From Apostichopus japonicus (lineage: Eukaryota; Echinodermata; Holothuroidea; Aspidochirotida; Stichopodidae), in NCBI RefSeq assembly GCF_037975245.1, contig NC_092577.1, positions 15,886,013-15,950,012 on the forward strand: DNA of 64,000 bases. Reading direction: 5' to 3'. The notes beneath the pieces are model-generated. The model saw only the letters and a program-made list of their open reading frames with translations. It ran no database searches and had not been told where the DNA came from. A program made the translations under genes and the position numbers. Position 1 is the first letter of the stretch, and each line of letters opens with the position of its first letter. This document shows positions 47,333 through 58,673 of this stretch, piece after piece.

Positions 47333-50300
47333 TCAAACGAGCATCAGTTTCTTCTTCATGTAAGCTGATTTCGATCGCATTTCTGCGTCCAGAGCTTTAG
47401 TTACCTTCTTCCACACCGCTTCATGTTGTTGGAGGGGAGTCTGCACGATGGAAAACAGGTCTTTACGCAAACATGCTAGCTTGTCCTGAGGGAGAGCTGG
47501 TTTCCCAATCCCATTGCAGTTGCGTTCTGCTCTCTCCTCATTTGAAAAGTAAAACTTGGACAGTCTTCTCCCGACCTCATTGGGGTTGTTCGCAAAAACA
47601 GACAAGGACAGCTTAATAGGATCGGAAACCGGTGACTCGGAAGTGCGTGGTGGTGGTGTATTTTGGTCCAGCTCTCCCAGTGGCACTGGAGTTCTGACTA
47701 TTGCATCCACTGGGACCGCCTCCAAGGGATCTGGTCTGTTTTTCTTGATTTCTTTCAGTTCTCTTTCTAAGTTGCAATACTTAGAAAGTAGTGTTGAGTA
47801 TCTTTTGTTTGATTCATTGATAAAGTCTGTCAATGTTTTTTTTAAGTTCTTTTATTTCCTTCTCGTGCTTTTCCTAAACTTCTAGCACCTCGTTTGCTGG
47901 TTGATCACCCTGGGTGTCTTCTCCATCCCCACTTTCCTCCGTGGAAGGTACGTCCTGGGAAATCCTAGATTCTGGCCTTCCAAAGCAGATCATTTTGGCA
48001 GCCTGAAAAAAATTCAGAAGTCATAAACAAAATGATCAGTATTGTCACTATACAAAATAATCGGTATTGTCAGTATACAAAATGAACGGTATTGTCAGTA
48101 TACAAAATGATCGGTAGTGTCAGTATACAAATGATCGGTACTGTAAGTAGATTATATATGTAATAGTCAATATGATTACATACTAATACAGTATGTTAAG
48201 AGTTCAGAGGAACTTGTTTCTTGACGGTAGTCGTGGATGGCTTTCGCTCAGAACCCGATCTTGGTTGCGTTGTGGCAGTCTGAAATGCAATAAGATTATA
48301 TGATAAAAATATTATTAATTAAATATCGATAAAATATAAATTTCTTATAATAGCGGTTACATATCTATGTTCCGACGTCTCTGTTCCGAAAATTTTTTTG
48401 GACTGTAATTTTTTGTGAGCAAAATTTTTTCGGGCCCATTTTTTTCGGACCCAATTCTTTGGACCTCATTTTAATGGGACCCATTTCTTCGGACAGAATT
48501 TCTTGGTACCCCATGTTTTTTTGGAAACTCATTATTTTTGGACCCCCATTTTTCGGACTGTGGGATGGGGACTGAAAAAAAAAGTTGCTGTTAGGGGTCG
48601 CAGGTTAGGGTCAGGAAAAATTGATCAGAAATCATGTTGTTCCAAAATTTGGCCCCAAAATATATGGGTCCGAAAAATGTTTGGTCCGAAAAAATGGGGT
48701 CCGGAAAAAAATTTGGGTCAAAAGAGGAATGGGGTCGGAAAAAATTCGGTCACAAATAATGGGTCCGAAAAAAATGTCCTGAAAAATATTACAGACCAAA
48801 AAATTGTGGGAACATAGAGACGTCGGAACATAGGGATGTCACCATAATAACACCCATTAAAAAAACACTGACATCGTTTAGACTGTGTCGAAGAATTAAA
48901 TTACATAATTGCTTGTCAGCATATTTACTCACACTTGAAGTTTGGCTTGTTGAAGCAGCACCTACATCCGGTACCAATGGCGGCGGTAATGGCGAACATA
49001 GGACGGGGCTTGCTTGCTCCTCATCCGTGGCAGGTACAAACGGCGGGGTGGCGAAGGTGAACGTGGAGACGTTGGGGTTGGCATCTCATCCATTGTCTCT
49101 GTGTGCTGCTCAAAAGGACACTCCACGATCAATTCATATCGTAAAGTTTGTCGACATGTTCTGATCACCTGTTTTCGTAAAAATATAAATACCGTATTAA
49201 TATATCAAAGTCAAACGTTAAAATAGCAGTGTTGAAACTGGGGGGGGGGGATAGTCGCGTATTTAGCCTGAAACATTGGTTCTGACGATAACGATTGCGT
49301 GTTAAAATTTCATATTTGCCGATACGGACAGTCAACAGCAGTATCGGCACATGGGTGCAAGCTTAACTTATGGCGCTCATCCCGCGTTGCCAATATGTAA
49401 TTTATCCATCACGACTAAGCGCCCAACTGCATGTGTGGCCGATACAATGCCTCGCCCTACCCCATGCACTGGCAGTGAGCCAGAATGTCGAACACATTCC
49501 TATTGTTACATTATTATGGGTACAGTATAGTGTTAAATGGAACTTACATTTCCATTATATGGGTCATTGATATACACTATCAGTCGTTCCCCATAGCTTC
49601 CATCATCTCTACGCACTGACACCCCGTCTAAACGTTGTAGGTTTCAGGACTCCTTAAGGTCGGCCAGTCATCTCGCTTCGGTTTTCTGCGTAAGGGTCGC
49701 TTCGTCTGCGGCTCCCTAACCTCGCACGCGTGAAGCCACGTAGTGGTGTTGTATCCATCCCACCTTAACAGCAGGAAGAAAACAATTGGAAATAAAATAA
49801 AAAAGTAAATTAAAATAAAAAAAAACGTGTACAATATTACTTCAACGCAGGGGGGCGGGGGGGGGGGGGTGAGGGTAATACTAAAATATTTCCTTGTTTT
49901 GCATAAGGTCGAATGTTTTTTGAGACATAATTATTGCCTTGAAATTATTTGACATCTTTTAATGTTGCATGACAACAAATTTTCTTGTTTTCTGTAATTG
50001 AAAACGCGGAGAACGCTTAGAAGATATATTTTGTAATGGAAAGTTAAGTCGCAAATCACCGAGAGTCACATTTTTTTATTTACCTATCGTCAGTACGGCA
50101 AAAAGGGGACAAATTACACGGTCAATGTATCTGGCTGCGATCGTGCATGCAGTGTACATGATACTATACATGTAAGCTCTTACAAATTTGGAAGGTAAAC
50201 CTGTGTTTCTTATCAACGCCATTCTTACAAAACCGGAATCGCGTGTTTTTCATGGTACTGCAGACATATGAAAGCTTATGAACTTCAACAAACATCTTTT

Positions 50301-50545
50301 CTAAACCAACTTAAATATGAAACATGGTCCTATATGGTCTAATTTTCTTACAATATGCCTACTCTTATAAATAGGAAGCGTTCATCTCTACGATCGTACG
50401 TTTACGTTACTGGTATATACAGACTACACAGTTAAAGTAAAAACAAAATGTATACTTACTTGACTCTAATTTTTCCGTCTCTTTCTTCAATCTTTGTGCA
50501 GTATAGCCAGATTCCGCACTCTGAGTCCAAGCCTTGCAGTTTCAT
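47333..50545 (-). CDS. Tudor/MBT-like plus BEN domain gene (cargo, damaged)
   Basis: Exon 1 (50,460-50,545) starts MKLQGLDSECGIWLYCTKIE and splices in phase (AA|G) to exon 2 (49,548-49,763), which reads WDGYNTTTWLHACEVREPQ. Together they resemble a Tudor or MBT-type histone-reader fold. Exon 2 changes frame near 49,640 and ends RRDDGSYGERLIVYINDP before GTAAGT. Exon 3 (ending at 49,168 upstream) reads VIRTCRQTLRYELIVECPFE and then a Pro/Ser-rich stretch, with a shift at a CCCC run. The last exon (47,333-48,002) has a coiled coil and a BEN-like domain (FYFSNEERAERNCNG, KPALPQDKLACLRKDLF). A TAG lies in the coil near 47,880 and an A8 run shifts frame near 47,840. An extra exon near 48,190-48,275 is possible. 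It would be a chromatin/DNA-binding protein. Confidence 0.55.
48031..48150. repeat. 25-bp minisatellite, nearly 5 copies
   Basis: Units of the type atgatcggtattgtcagtat plus acaaa follow one another with small changes. The array is intronic to the BEN gene. Confidence 0.9.
48365..48833. mobile_element. Foldback element with GGACCC/T-run subrepeats
   Basis: ctatgttccgacgtctctgt at the left is mirrored by a right end that finishes gacgtcggaacatag. Both arms are built of ggaccca-type words separated by T or A runs (opposite strand on each side), meeting near 48,570-48,620. No coding capacity is seen. Confidence 0.75.
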
Positions 50546-51047
50546 GATAATGTTGAAATATTTATATGTTGTATGAACAGTACGTTACGTGTGGTTTGTC
50601 TTTACTTCAAATCGTCAATGCATGCGACAGGGAACTCATTCCTCGGAAACGCTTTTATTTTATTTGAGACTGGTTGGTGAAGGTACAAAAGTTGTCTTCA
50701 AAGACTAGTTTGTACGCCGTCTGAACAAAGAAAAGGTCTATGGGCCTACACCAGTCGCACAAAAACTTGACTGTAATCCAATGAGAAGGCTCATTGATGA
50801 CGCTTGCGCGGTTCGATAATCTCCTTTCCATTGTGCATCAATCACCAATTGAGTCAATGTACTTGTCAATCGATTGATCGGTGATGAAGCCTACCAAGTG
50901 TACATGGATGTTTATTTGTCGGTTTGTTCAAAGGAGTAAACAAGCTATTGACAGAGTGCTGTGCTGTAGAGCATATGATAAAACCGAACGATTGATTCAC
51001 GCTCTTACTTTCGAACATATCGCTTCAACTTTTCCAGTTATATCATA

Positions 51048-52105
51048 CAGTATAAAATATTCCCCGCTTACCCATTGAAACGAGACGAAGAATTGTGATA
51101 TTTTGGGAAGAACAAAAGAAAACTGTTGAAATCGTAAGAATTCTTGCAGTAGAAGGGCTACACGTCGATAGAAAGAGTATTGTTAATACTATCGTTCGCT
51201 GGAAAAAACACAAGTCTTTGGCAGACCTTCCGCGAAACAAAGGAAGATTTAAACTGAATGAAGAACAAGCTGCATTTATGGACATAAAAATGGTCGAAAA
51301 CCGTGAACTCACATCTGTCGGCTTAAAACGGGAACTGGAAAAAAGTTTTGATGTATCGGTGCACGTATCAACGATTAAGAGATTAAGGAAAGACCAACTT
51401 GATTGGGTTTGTACCAAAACAAAGACCTGTCAAATGGTGCGACATAAAAATAAACTTTTACGCAAAGCACACGCCCAGCGATGCATCGACAGCAATGACC
51501 GATTCCTGGATGCAGTATTTACGGACGAGAGTTCCATTGAAATAGAGCATCATGCCCGTCTCCATTTCAGAAGGTCTGAACCGTCCGTTCATCTGGGAAA
51601 ACCGAAACATCCCCTCAAAGTGCACGTCTGGGCAGGGATATCCTGCAGAGGGGCTACCGATATTTCCGTATTTACTGGAATTATAAATTCCGAGTTTTAT
51701 ACAAAAATTCTTCGTGACAATTTATTACCTTTTGCTAGAGAGGCATTCCCGGACGGAAAGTATCGGTTTATCCAGGACAATGACCCTAAGAATACAAGCC
51801 GTTTTACCAAGGCATTCATGGAGGAACATTCAATCCCATGGTGGCCTACACCAGCAGAGAGTCCAGCTCTGAATCCCATTGAAATGGTCTGGCATGAACT
51901 GAAACATTATATACGGACCGTGGCAAAACCTCAAACTTTGGAAGACTTGTGCAGTGCAATTGTAACATTTTGGAAAACACGAATGACTCCTGAAAAATGT
52001 CAGAAATACATCGGGCACATCCAGAAGGTTTTACTAAAGGTTGTTGAGTGTCACGGCAGAGGAACAGGATATTAGGTCGAAGGGGAATTCTTCCCCGTGG
52101 TACTG
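51048..52105 (+). mobile_element. Nested Tc1-type unit
   Basis: CAGTATAAAATATTCCCC at the left and the inverted right end CAGTACCACGGGGAAGAATT share CAGTA and, after a gap, ATTCCCC. TA flanks both ends. The inverted repeats are weakly matched, so the exact borders are less sure than the transposase they enclose. Confidence 0.55.
51095..52075 (+). CDS. Tc1-like DD34E transposase
   Basis: A single uninterrupted frame of about 326 codons. N-terminal helix-turn-helix regions (KTVEIVRILAVEGLHVDRKS, LTSVGLKRELEKSFDVSVHV) bind the transposon ends in this family. The catalytic triad is complete: D in VFTDESS, D in FIQDNDPKNTS and E in LNPIEMVW, with 34 residues between the last two. No ATG precedes the conserved start; the frame is open from a GTG at 51,095 and further upstream, and the first in-frame ATG is well inside (near 51,290). 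So the start is missing, spliced or non-AUG. It is the only long undamaged transposon frame in the big element. Confidence 0.85.
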   Translation: MIFWEEQKKTVEIVRILAVEGLHVDRKSIVNTIVRWKKHKSLADLPRNKGRFKLNEEQAAFMDIKMVENRELTSVGLKRELEKSFDVSVHVSTIKRLRKDQLDWVCTKTKTCQMVRHKNKLLRKAHAQRCIDSNDRFLDAVFTDESSIEIEHHARLHFRRSEPSVHLGKPKHPLKVHVWAGISCRGATDISVFTGIINSEFYTKILRDNLLPFAREAFPDGKYRFIQDNDPKNTSRFTKAFMEEHSIPWWPTPAESPALNPIEMVWHELKHYIRTVAKPQTLEDLCSAIVTFWKTRMTPEKCQKYIGHIQKVLLKVVECHGRGTGY

Positions 52106-53162
52106 TAGTTAAGTCTTAACGAACGCGGCTCACTGAGCGACAAAAAAAAAACACAAAGGCCCGTGGACGTAATTTCCAATTTGAAAAGTCAGAACTGCAA
52201 ACATGTAAACATTTAAAGTACATAGTAGTGAAAATAAGAATAAAACAGAAAATAAAATAACGCTAACATAGAAGTACAATGAGTAGATAAAACATATCTC
52301 TAGTAAATACAACATTGTAATGCATTATCAAATCCTTTTTTTTTTAAATTTGCAAGAGTCTTAGCGTTTCTTATCGTAGGATTTAGCTCATTCCATTCTT
52401 TTGCTGCTTAGTATTTACAGTATATATATGTTATGTTATTCAGTAGTGCCCTTGTGATGTAGGATTGTTTTGACGATGCGGAGTTTAACAATTTGTTATG
52501 TTAATGCGTTAATTCTTGTAAGTGTAATGCCGTAGGAATATAGATTATTATTTTATATACTATTATTATTTTTATGCCACAGTACAGTAAATCACATTCA
52601 ATCCTCATTGTACAACTAGACTTGTTAAATAATTCACTTTAATAACACAATGACCATTAATAGGAACATTTAGCTTTTTATCATCCATCGTTTCATGCTG
52701 TTTGGAACAGATTAGTAATTATATTACCGTACTGAATAGCCGGTGTTTTCGTTTATGTTCACTGGCAGTAATTTATACTGTGTCTCCATTGTATGTAAAC
52801 TAAACATTGCCTAAACTAAGGGTTAATCGGACAAACTGCGTCTATTTTATATATGCCTCTATGTGTTTGGACAGGATCACATGCTACTTAACTTTTTTAT
52901 GCCGATCATCCATATATTATAGGTCTTGTATTTTCAATTCTGATGTTACTGTTAGTCATATTTATCGCACACTACCAATGCCCCTCATACAAAACAAGTG
53001 ATATAAAATCAACAGTAAGGGCAGCTACATTTTGTGGAGCTTTTACGTCCTGTCTCGGCCCTTACATTATCGATTCGTCCCCCCCCCCCCTCCCCAACAA
53101 ATAAGTTTCCTCCGTCTCCGTCCACGTCCAATAAAAATGGGAAATGCGGATAATAAAGAAAT
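52106..53162. other. Element interior, nothing recognised
   Basis: AT-rich, with a C-run near 53,080. No supported gene. Confidence 0.45.
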
Positions 53163-53354
53163 ACTTTTTAAGAAAAAGTCACCCAGGAAAGAACCTGGGC
53201 ACGAAAACCAAACTACCAAACGACTGATCCGCTCTCAGCCCCAGTCCCCTTGCATCGGGACTGTGACTGTGTGATCATCGTCGGGTGTGTATTACCATTC
53301 CCCTCGAAAGGGAACAGATACTACACATGATCTTAGCCAAAAGGCCGAGAAGCC
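53163..53354 (-). mobile_element. U2-headed SINE, copy 2
   Basis: Nearly the same as copy 1 at 24,676 (only a few differences, mostly in the small hairpin after the U2 part, which here reads GTTCCCTTTCGAGGGGAAT). The flanks gataataaagaaat and gatgataaagaaat form a 14-bp duplication with one mismatch. The U2 5' end is at 53,353 on the minus strand and the A-rich tail is at 53,163. Confidence 0.85.
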
Positions 53355-55468
53355 GATGATAAAGAAATGAATGATGATAACTTACCCTGTCTTTCTGTAA
53401 CCAAGCAACTGTCAATCATTCCAGTTAACAATTCATGTTGGTCGTCAGTGCACCTGTTGCTACATCTGAATCAAGACGAAGGAATGCCTTCTTGGTGTAA
53501 TATGCAAATATTGAATGGTACACATGTGCTGCGCGGTTAAAACTTAACCTATTGCGTCACATGTTTTGCGAAGCTGTTGTAAGAAGTAACTGTTGTATCA
53601 ATGTTAAGTACTGTACAGTATGTTACTAGAAAAACGGTTTACCTCAGGTGGTAGGAAAAAGGGGTTTTCGGTGAATACCATCTCGTTGTATAGTATTTGG
53701 ATACTTAAAATGAGCATGCAAATGCAGTTTCTCTTTAGTAAGCTCAACTAAACATGTTTATACTTTGTGGATCTCTAATTGGACTTAATACGAAATGTAT
53801 TGTTTGACGTCAGCATTTAACGGTAAGCATTTCTTAAATTGTTGACCTTCAAAATCCATTTTCAAAGCAGTTCGCTTCCATGAAGGATTAAAAGTATCGA
53901 CTTATAGGTAGGGTAGGAAAATATTAACTTAACCACATTAACGAAAGTTGTTCTCTTTTTTTTTCACCGTTCAATCGTCCGGTTATTTTCCTCTCTTTTT
54001 TTATCTTCAATGGTTATCGAAGTTTGTTTTTTGACAATGAGGAAATGTTATTCGCAAGATTTGAACATATTGAGAAACAAATCCCAGGGCGTAAAATCTC
54101 GCGAACATACTTGTACTTCCAGGAATCCAGGGTAAAGCTCGTTGCTGCAAAGGTTGAGCTCACACGCGCTAAGCAAGGTACCTGGGAGACTGCTTGGGCC
54201 GCCCCCTCCTCTCTTACGAGACGGGTTAATATAGTGTTGCACGTATTTTTGGCAGTTTGCCAGGGTTGTAACAACTCCTTGTTAGGTCAGAATGGAATGC
54301 AAATTAACAGGTGTCAGGCTTGTGAGCAGAAATCAGGACATGACCTACATTTCCGGGGTAGTCAATATTCCGCGCGCGCACCTGCAGTTGGGATATTTGG
54401 TGATCACGTTTTTGTACGCATGACATGGGAAAACGAAAACCTCAAATGAAACTTACTGTTGGAATACATGGATTTTACTCTTCTGATGTTCGATTACAAC
54501 TGGTTCTTATAATGTTAAGTTGAATGGAGCTGGTAAGCATCTTAGCGCCATTTTAAATTGTGCTTGAACACTTTTGTCATGGCCAATCAGTCTGTGGATC
54601 CTAAATGTTTTTAATTTGGCAAACGGATATTCAAGGATAATAGTCATGCAAATGGAAACTGTATAAGTTTTTTTACGTAACACCTCTTTGTTTGTTCAAA
54701 GTTTTGTTTTAGCATAGGCCTACTCAAATCAACTGAGGGAGAACAGGATGTTCAATGAAGGTTTGAACTGTCGGAAAATGTCAATCATACATATTTTCGT
54801 ATGAAAGGTCCGACGTTTTGCGGCAAATTCTCTGCCTCTTTCAACACATTTTTTCCAATAACACAGTTCTTGCGACAAAGAATTACCATACGTTTGAGTT
54901 GTTCTTTTTTTCAAATAAAATAATGTTTCTCGTACTAAATCTGAAAAAAAACGGGCGGCCATTATTTTTTCTTTTCATTGCGTTAATACTACTTCGGAAT
55001 ACGTGGCTTCATTTAGAAAATATTATTTAATGATAGTTTAGATTGCTTGTAATCCGAATTGACACCCGGGGAATGAGGAAAAGGGAGGCCCCTTGCGCGG
55101 ACGAAAAACATGTTTCGGTTTTAACCGGCCCTGCTTCAAAGTTGTTCGTGGAATTTTTTTCTTTTAATTCCAACGAACCAACGGTAAATTAAATACAAAT
55201 TTACAAAGAAACGCTTAGTAATACTTTATTATTTCTTCAAAATGTTGACAACTATTCAAAGTAAATAATCCTCCGTGGAACATAACCTCTAAAACTGAAA
55301 AAAAAATTCGGGGAAAGAAACACTGAATAGAAACCCAATTAACAAAAAACATTCTATGCCATCAAACACTTTACCTTCGTCCCCTTCGCTGCAAAGTGAA
55401 TATCACGTCTTAAACTACGATGTAAAAACGGCTGTTTTAAACATCTCACTAATTCTTTCGGCGACTTT
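53355..55468. other. Element interior, nothing recognised
   Basis: An overlapping pair of open frames near 54,014-54,450 shows no domain features. No RNA gene is recognised. Confidence 0.4.
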
Positions 55469-55634
55469 AATCCCTATTCATTCAGCACAATAGCATTTCC
55501 TGCGTATAAACTCGTAGAGGTATTACACGCGGTGTCTACGCGGCAATTTCTTTGTCAACGAGTTTATACGCGAGTGTACGTGTTTATACGATTCTGTGCG
55601 CGTACACATGTCCAGTTATACGTGAGCGGTACTG
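55469..55634. repeat. Right terminal inverted repeat
   Basis: 166 bp, the inverted counterpart of 45,070-45,604 (SINE excluded). Ends agree well; the interior shares only tacgcg/cgtataa words. Confidence 0.75.
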
Positions 55635-55929
55635 TATATGCGTTGCGAAGTTATCACAAAAAAGTCAGAGGGGCTGGAGAATTAGCCCTTCTGGGCTAAT
55701 TGGGGTTAAGGGCAAATGACATGAATTGCTAATAATTATGTAATATATATAGCATACAGACCATTCAATTAACCATTTTTGAAGGATATTAATTATATAT
55801 AAAGATACACAATGGTTCCTCCATCAGATGAAAAGTTCATGTCCAATACAGACCGCTTTAGAACACTATTAATTTTAAAGTACCCATTATTACTTCAATT
55901 CTTGATTTTTTGTCAACTTGATAACTTAC

Positions 55930-56265
55930 TGTGGTATTTTGGTATCTACTTGCTGAGACGAGGATGATGCTTCAATATCCAAAACTCCTGACAGCACTGC
56001 CAGGCTTTCATCCTCATCAGTTGACAGCAAGATGGGTGTTAGTTCCTGGAAGGATTGTGATTCTGCTGTAGCATACTGTAGGTTGGCAGAGGTTGACATC
56101 TGAGACTGTCTCAAAGAACTTGAACTTGAATCAGAAAACACGGAGCAAGTATCCGAGCTACATGGACCTTCCAATGCTTCAAGAACTATTATCTTCAATT
56201 TTCCCTTACTTGGTAATGACTGTATTTCAGTATCAACCCAGTCATCGAAATCGTCATGAAAGATT
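55930..56265 (-). CDS. SAMD3-like gene, N-terminal exon
   Basis: It reads TILCQIFHDDFDDWVDTEIQ, LPSKGKLKIIVLE and a Ser-rich linker (FSDSSSSSLRQSQMSTSANL). This is the start pattern of SAMD3-like proteins (a PB1-like end followed by a serine/acidic linker). The donor GTAAGT follows CCACA at 55,930, leaving phase 2, which joins the exon at 43,770. The upstream border is uncertain. A possible preceding exon reads ARLDVSDTIILDQRA after a ctttgcag acceptor near 56,578. Confidence 0.65.
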
Positions 56266-56269
56266 TGAC

Positions 56270-57290
56270 ATAAAATGGTGCTATTCAGGGCTATTCCAAA
56301 AACATCTTTTCATTTTGTTGTTAACTCATCCTTCTGAATCACTTTTCTTGCTCTCTTTATATGAACAATGATACCTGAACATTTTGGCTGTAAGATCAGG
56401 TAAGGGTTATGAAAGATTATGGACTAAAAGTGTCAGTGTTCACAATGTGTGTTCTAACATCCCATTTGTTACTCAAACAAGCATTAATCAAATTAACAAA
56501 ACCAAAAAGAGAAAAAAATACAATTGCCCTTTGATCCAAAATGATAGTGTCCGATACATCCAATCTTGCATTTGAGCAGTACTGCAAAGCAACAGTAAAG
56601 TTTGTGGAATGTAAAAATGATATAGCCAATTTGCAACCATTCACAAGTAGGTTTTCATTAGCTGCCATTCTTCTGCTTCATGTTTAAAATCTGAATACGG
56701 TAGTAAGAAATTGACAAACCAAATATAAAACAAACATTCAAAGTTTGAAATATAGCACATACAGAACTTTATAAAATCATTAAACTGTTATAGAAAGTAG
56801 TTATGCAGCAGTTACCTATATTTTTTTTACCTTATGAACAACCATTTTGACAATAATCAAAATGCTCCCTCCCCCTTATAAAACAAATTTTATTGCAATC
56901 GATTTTACTTCGCTTAATTATTAAGAGCTTTTAAAATTGATAGATACTAGGTCTTTCTGTAAGGACTCAGTTAAACATTCAGGGCCCTTTGTAACAATAT
57001 GATCTACTTTACATGTTCTACTTAACATGCAGTACATTGGCACGTACCTATGGTTAGATGATAATGTTATAATAAAATTGAAGAATATCATTTTTTCTTT
57101 GAAAAAATTGAACTCATAGTGACATTAATGGTGATATCCTTTATTATCAGTCTAAATTATGCATGCAAGATATACAGTAGCATCAAATATGTTACTGCAA
57201 TTTCATTCAATTGTGTGAATTAAAGGCCTCTTTTATTTTGCTACATCAATTGCAGTGCTGCAGAAGCACATTTATGACATTTCTGGAATT
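56270..57290. other. Intergenic or 5' region of the SAMD3-like gene
   Basis: Apart from the candidate exon near 56,520-56,577 nothing is recognised. Confidence 0.4.
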
Positions 57291-58673
57291 CTGTACTTCA
57301 GTATGATTAAAACATCCCTGTTACAAGATCCATAACATCAGCAACCTGTTGTATCAATGCCCAATGCTTATTCCCCGTTTCAACATAATTACCCAAAAAT
57401 GATACCAATCAGTCTGGTCAAGCACCACATCTGAGAAGCAGAATGTTTTACTTGTACCTTTCCAGATTTCTTTGAGAGAGGTGAGGGTTTGCTACTCTTA
57501 TCAGAACCTTTGAATTGAAAGGTTTCAAGTTGTTTGTTGATGGAATCAACAGAAACAATGTTCTGTAAAGATAAATCAGACAATACCTTATTATGAACCA
57601 ATGGACAGACGCCCTCTAGGAAGTCGTGTGCTATGTCTGAGGGTAAACCTCCTATGCAATGAAAATATTTCAAATCATTTAATGGACAGTTTTGTTTCAC
57701 TTCATATACAGAGCAGACTTCTGGATCACCTTGTATGTTTTGAATTTGTCCATCATAACCTGCTGCTGTTCTTTCTTGCAGAGCTAATGGATTACTATTT
57801 ACTTGAAGATCTTGTTTGTGAACCATGCAAAATCTGCAGCATCTGTTTGCACTAAAACTTTCCATGAAGCCACCGATAGCACTGCTTCCTAAATTGTCTG
57901 CAGATAAACAAGATACAGCCCCCTTAAGGACCTTTTCTTCTCCACTAACAGAAACTCTCACACCACTGTTCTCAAGTTTTTTCAGATCTTTGATCAAAGG
58001 TTTACAAAGTTCATGGAAACCAGCTTGCTTCAGAAAAGAAGTTTTGCACAACCAAACAAGTTGTATGACATGCATTTGACCTTTATGCTCTGGTCGGAGG
58101 TTACCTACAATAAAGTACATTGCATTAATTTTGTGTTTCTTAACTTTTGTTCAGAGAGGATTTGTGACTTGAAAATCATCATGATCATCATCATCATGTG
58201 ACCTGAACCTGAATGTAGCTGGAATGAGCTGAGAATAATTTATTCTGCTTAAATAGTGCGCCATCACAGTAACTTGTCAACATAGAATTTTCACAACTCT
58301 TGTGAGTGTTCATCACCTCTGCAAAGACATCAGGGCAAGAAAGGAGAGCCTTAATACTTTCTAAGATAGGCACATAATGATAACTGCCAACAATATTACC
58401 TACTCGGTTTTTAACTTTGTACATTACTGGCTCAATAAGCTGCACATTTTCTCTGATATATTTCATCTGCCTGGACTCTGTACACAGCATTTTAAATGCA
58501 TTAACAAGTTCACCGTCATCATTTAGTATGTGTAGTGAAATGTATTTTGCGTTTTTTCGTTTTTGTATTTTCGATAGTTTTACGGGAGTTATAGTCATAA
58601 AACGAGTGCGGAGCCAATAAATTGCGGTGACTAATTCTTGTTCGAAACCATCCGTCTTTTTGCGTCTTGCCAC
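57290..58673 (-). pseudogene. Transposase-like gene of an uncharacterised family, broken
   Basis: From ATG at 58,673 the frame reads MARRKKTDGFEQELVTAIYW, YCDGALFKQNKLFSAHSSYI, then a (GAT)n expansion near 58,190 that shifts frame. After it come DDFQVTNPL, a TGA where the family has Gly, and YFIVGNLRPEHKGQMHVIQL. Then follow SCLSADNLGSSAIGGF, HCIGGLPSDIAHDFLEGVCP and SASQMWCLTRLIGIIFG, and past another one-base shift NKHWALIQQVADVMDLV. The ADNL and HDxLEGV motifs, with conserved acidic residues, are typical of a large family in fish and marine invertebrates thought to be transposon-derived. I cannot name the superfamily. There is no intron: the short gap between the two long open frames is coding. 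It lies just upstream of the SAMD3-like gene, same strand. Confidence 0.7.

Larger units (their letters stand above)
45070..55634. mobile_element. 10.6-kb element with 166-bp terminal inverted repeats and TA flanks
   Basis: The left end CAGTACCGCTGACGTATAACT (one base longer than shown elsewhere) and the inverted right end CAGTACCGCTCACGTATAAC match at 20 of 21 positions. Both inverted repeats end in GAATAGGGATT. After removing the nested SINE, both measure 166 bp. The interior of each is a diverged run of tacgcg and cgtataa words. TA flanks both sides, and the CAGT...ACTG ends fit the Tc1/mariner superfamily. Cargo: a minus-strand Tudor/MBT-like plus BEN gene, and nested insertions. No second transposase is recognised, so the element may be non-autonomous or use an unknown enzyme. 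It sits in an intron of the SAMD3-like gene. Confidence 0.75.

Noticed and set aside
54014-54450. Open frames on both strands
   Set aside because: Mutual shadows without motifs; neither is supported.
58105-58200. Intron between the two long frames of the transposase-like gene
   Set aside because: The stretch translates to expected family sequence (DDFQVTNPL ... KKHKINAMYF) with a GAT expansion and a stop, so it is broken coding sequence.
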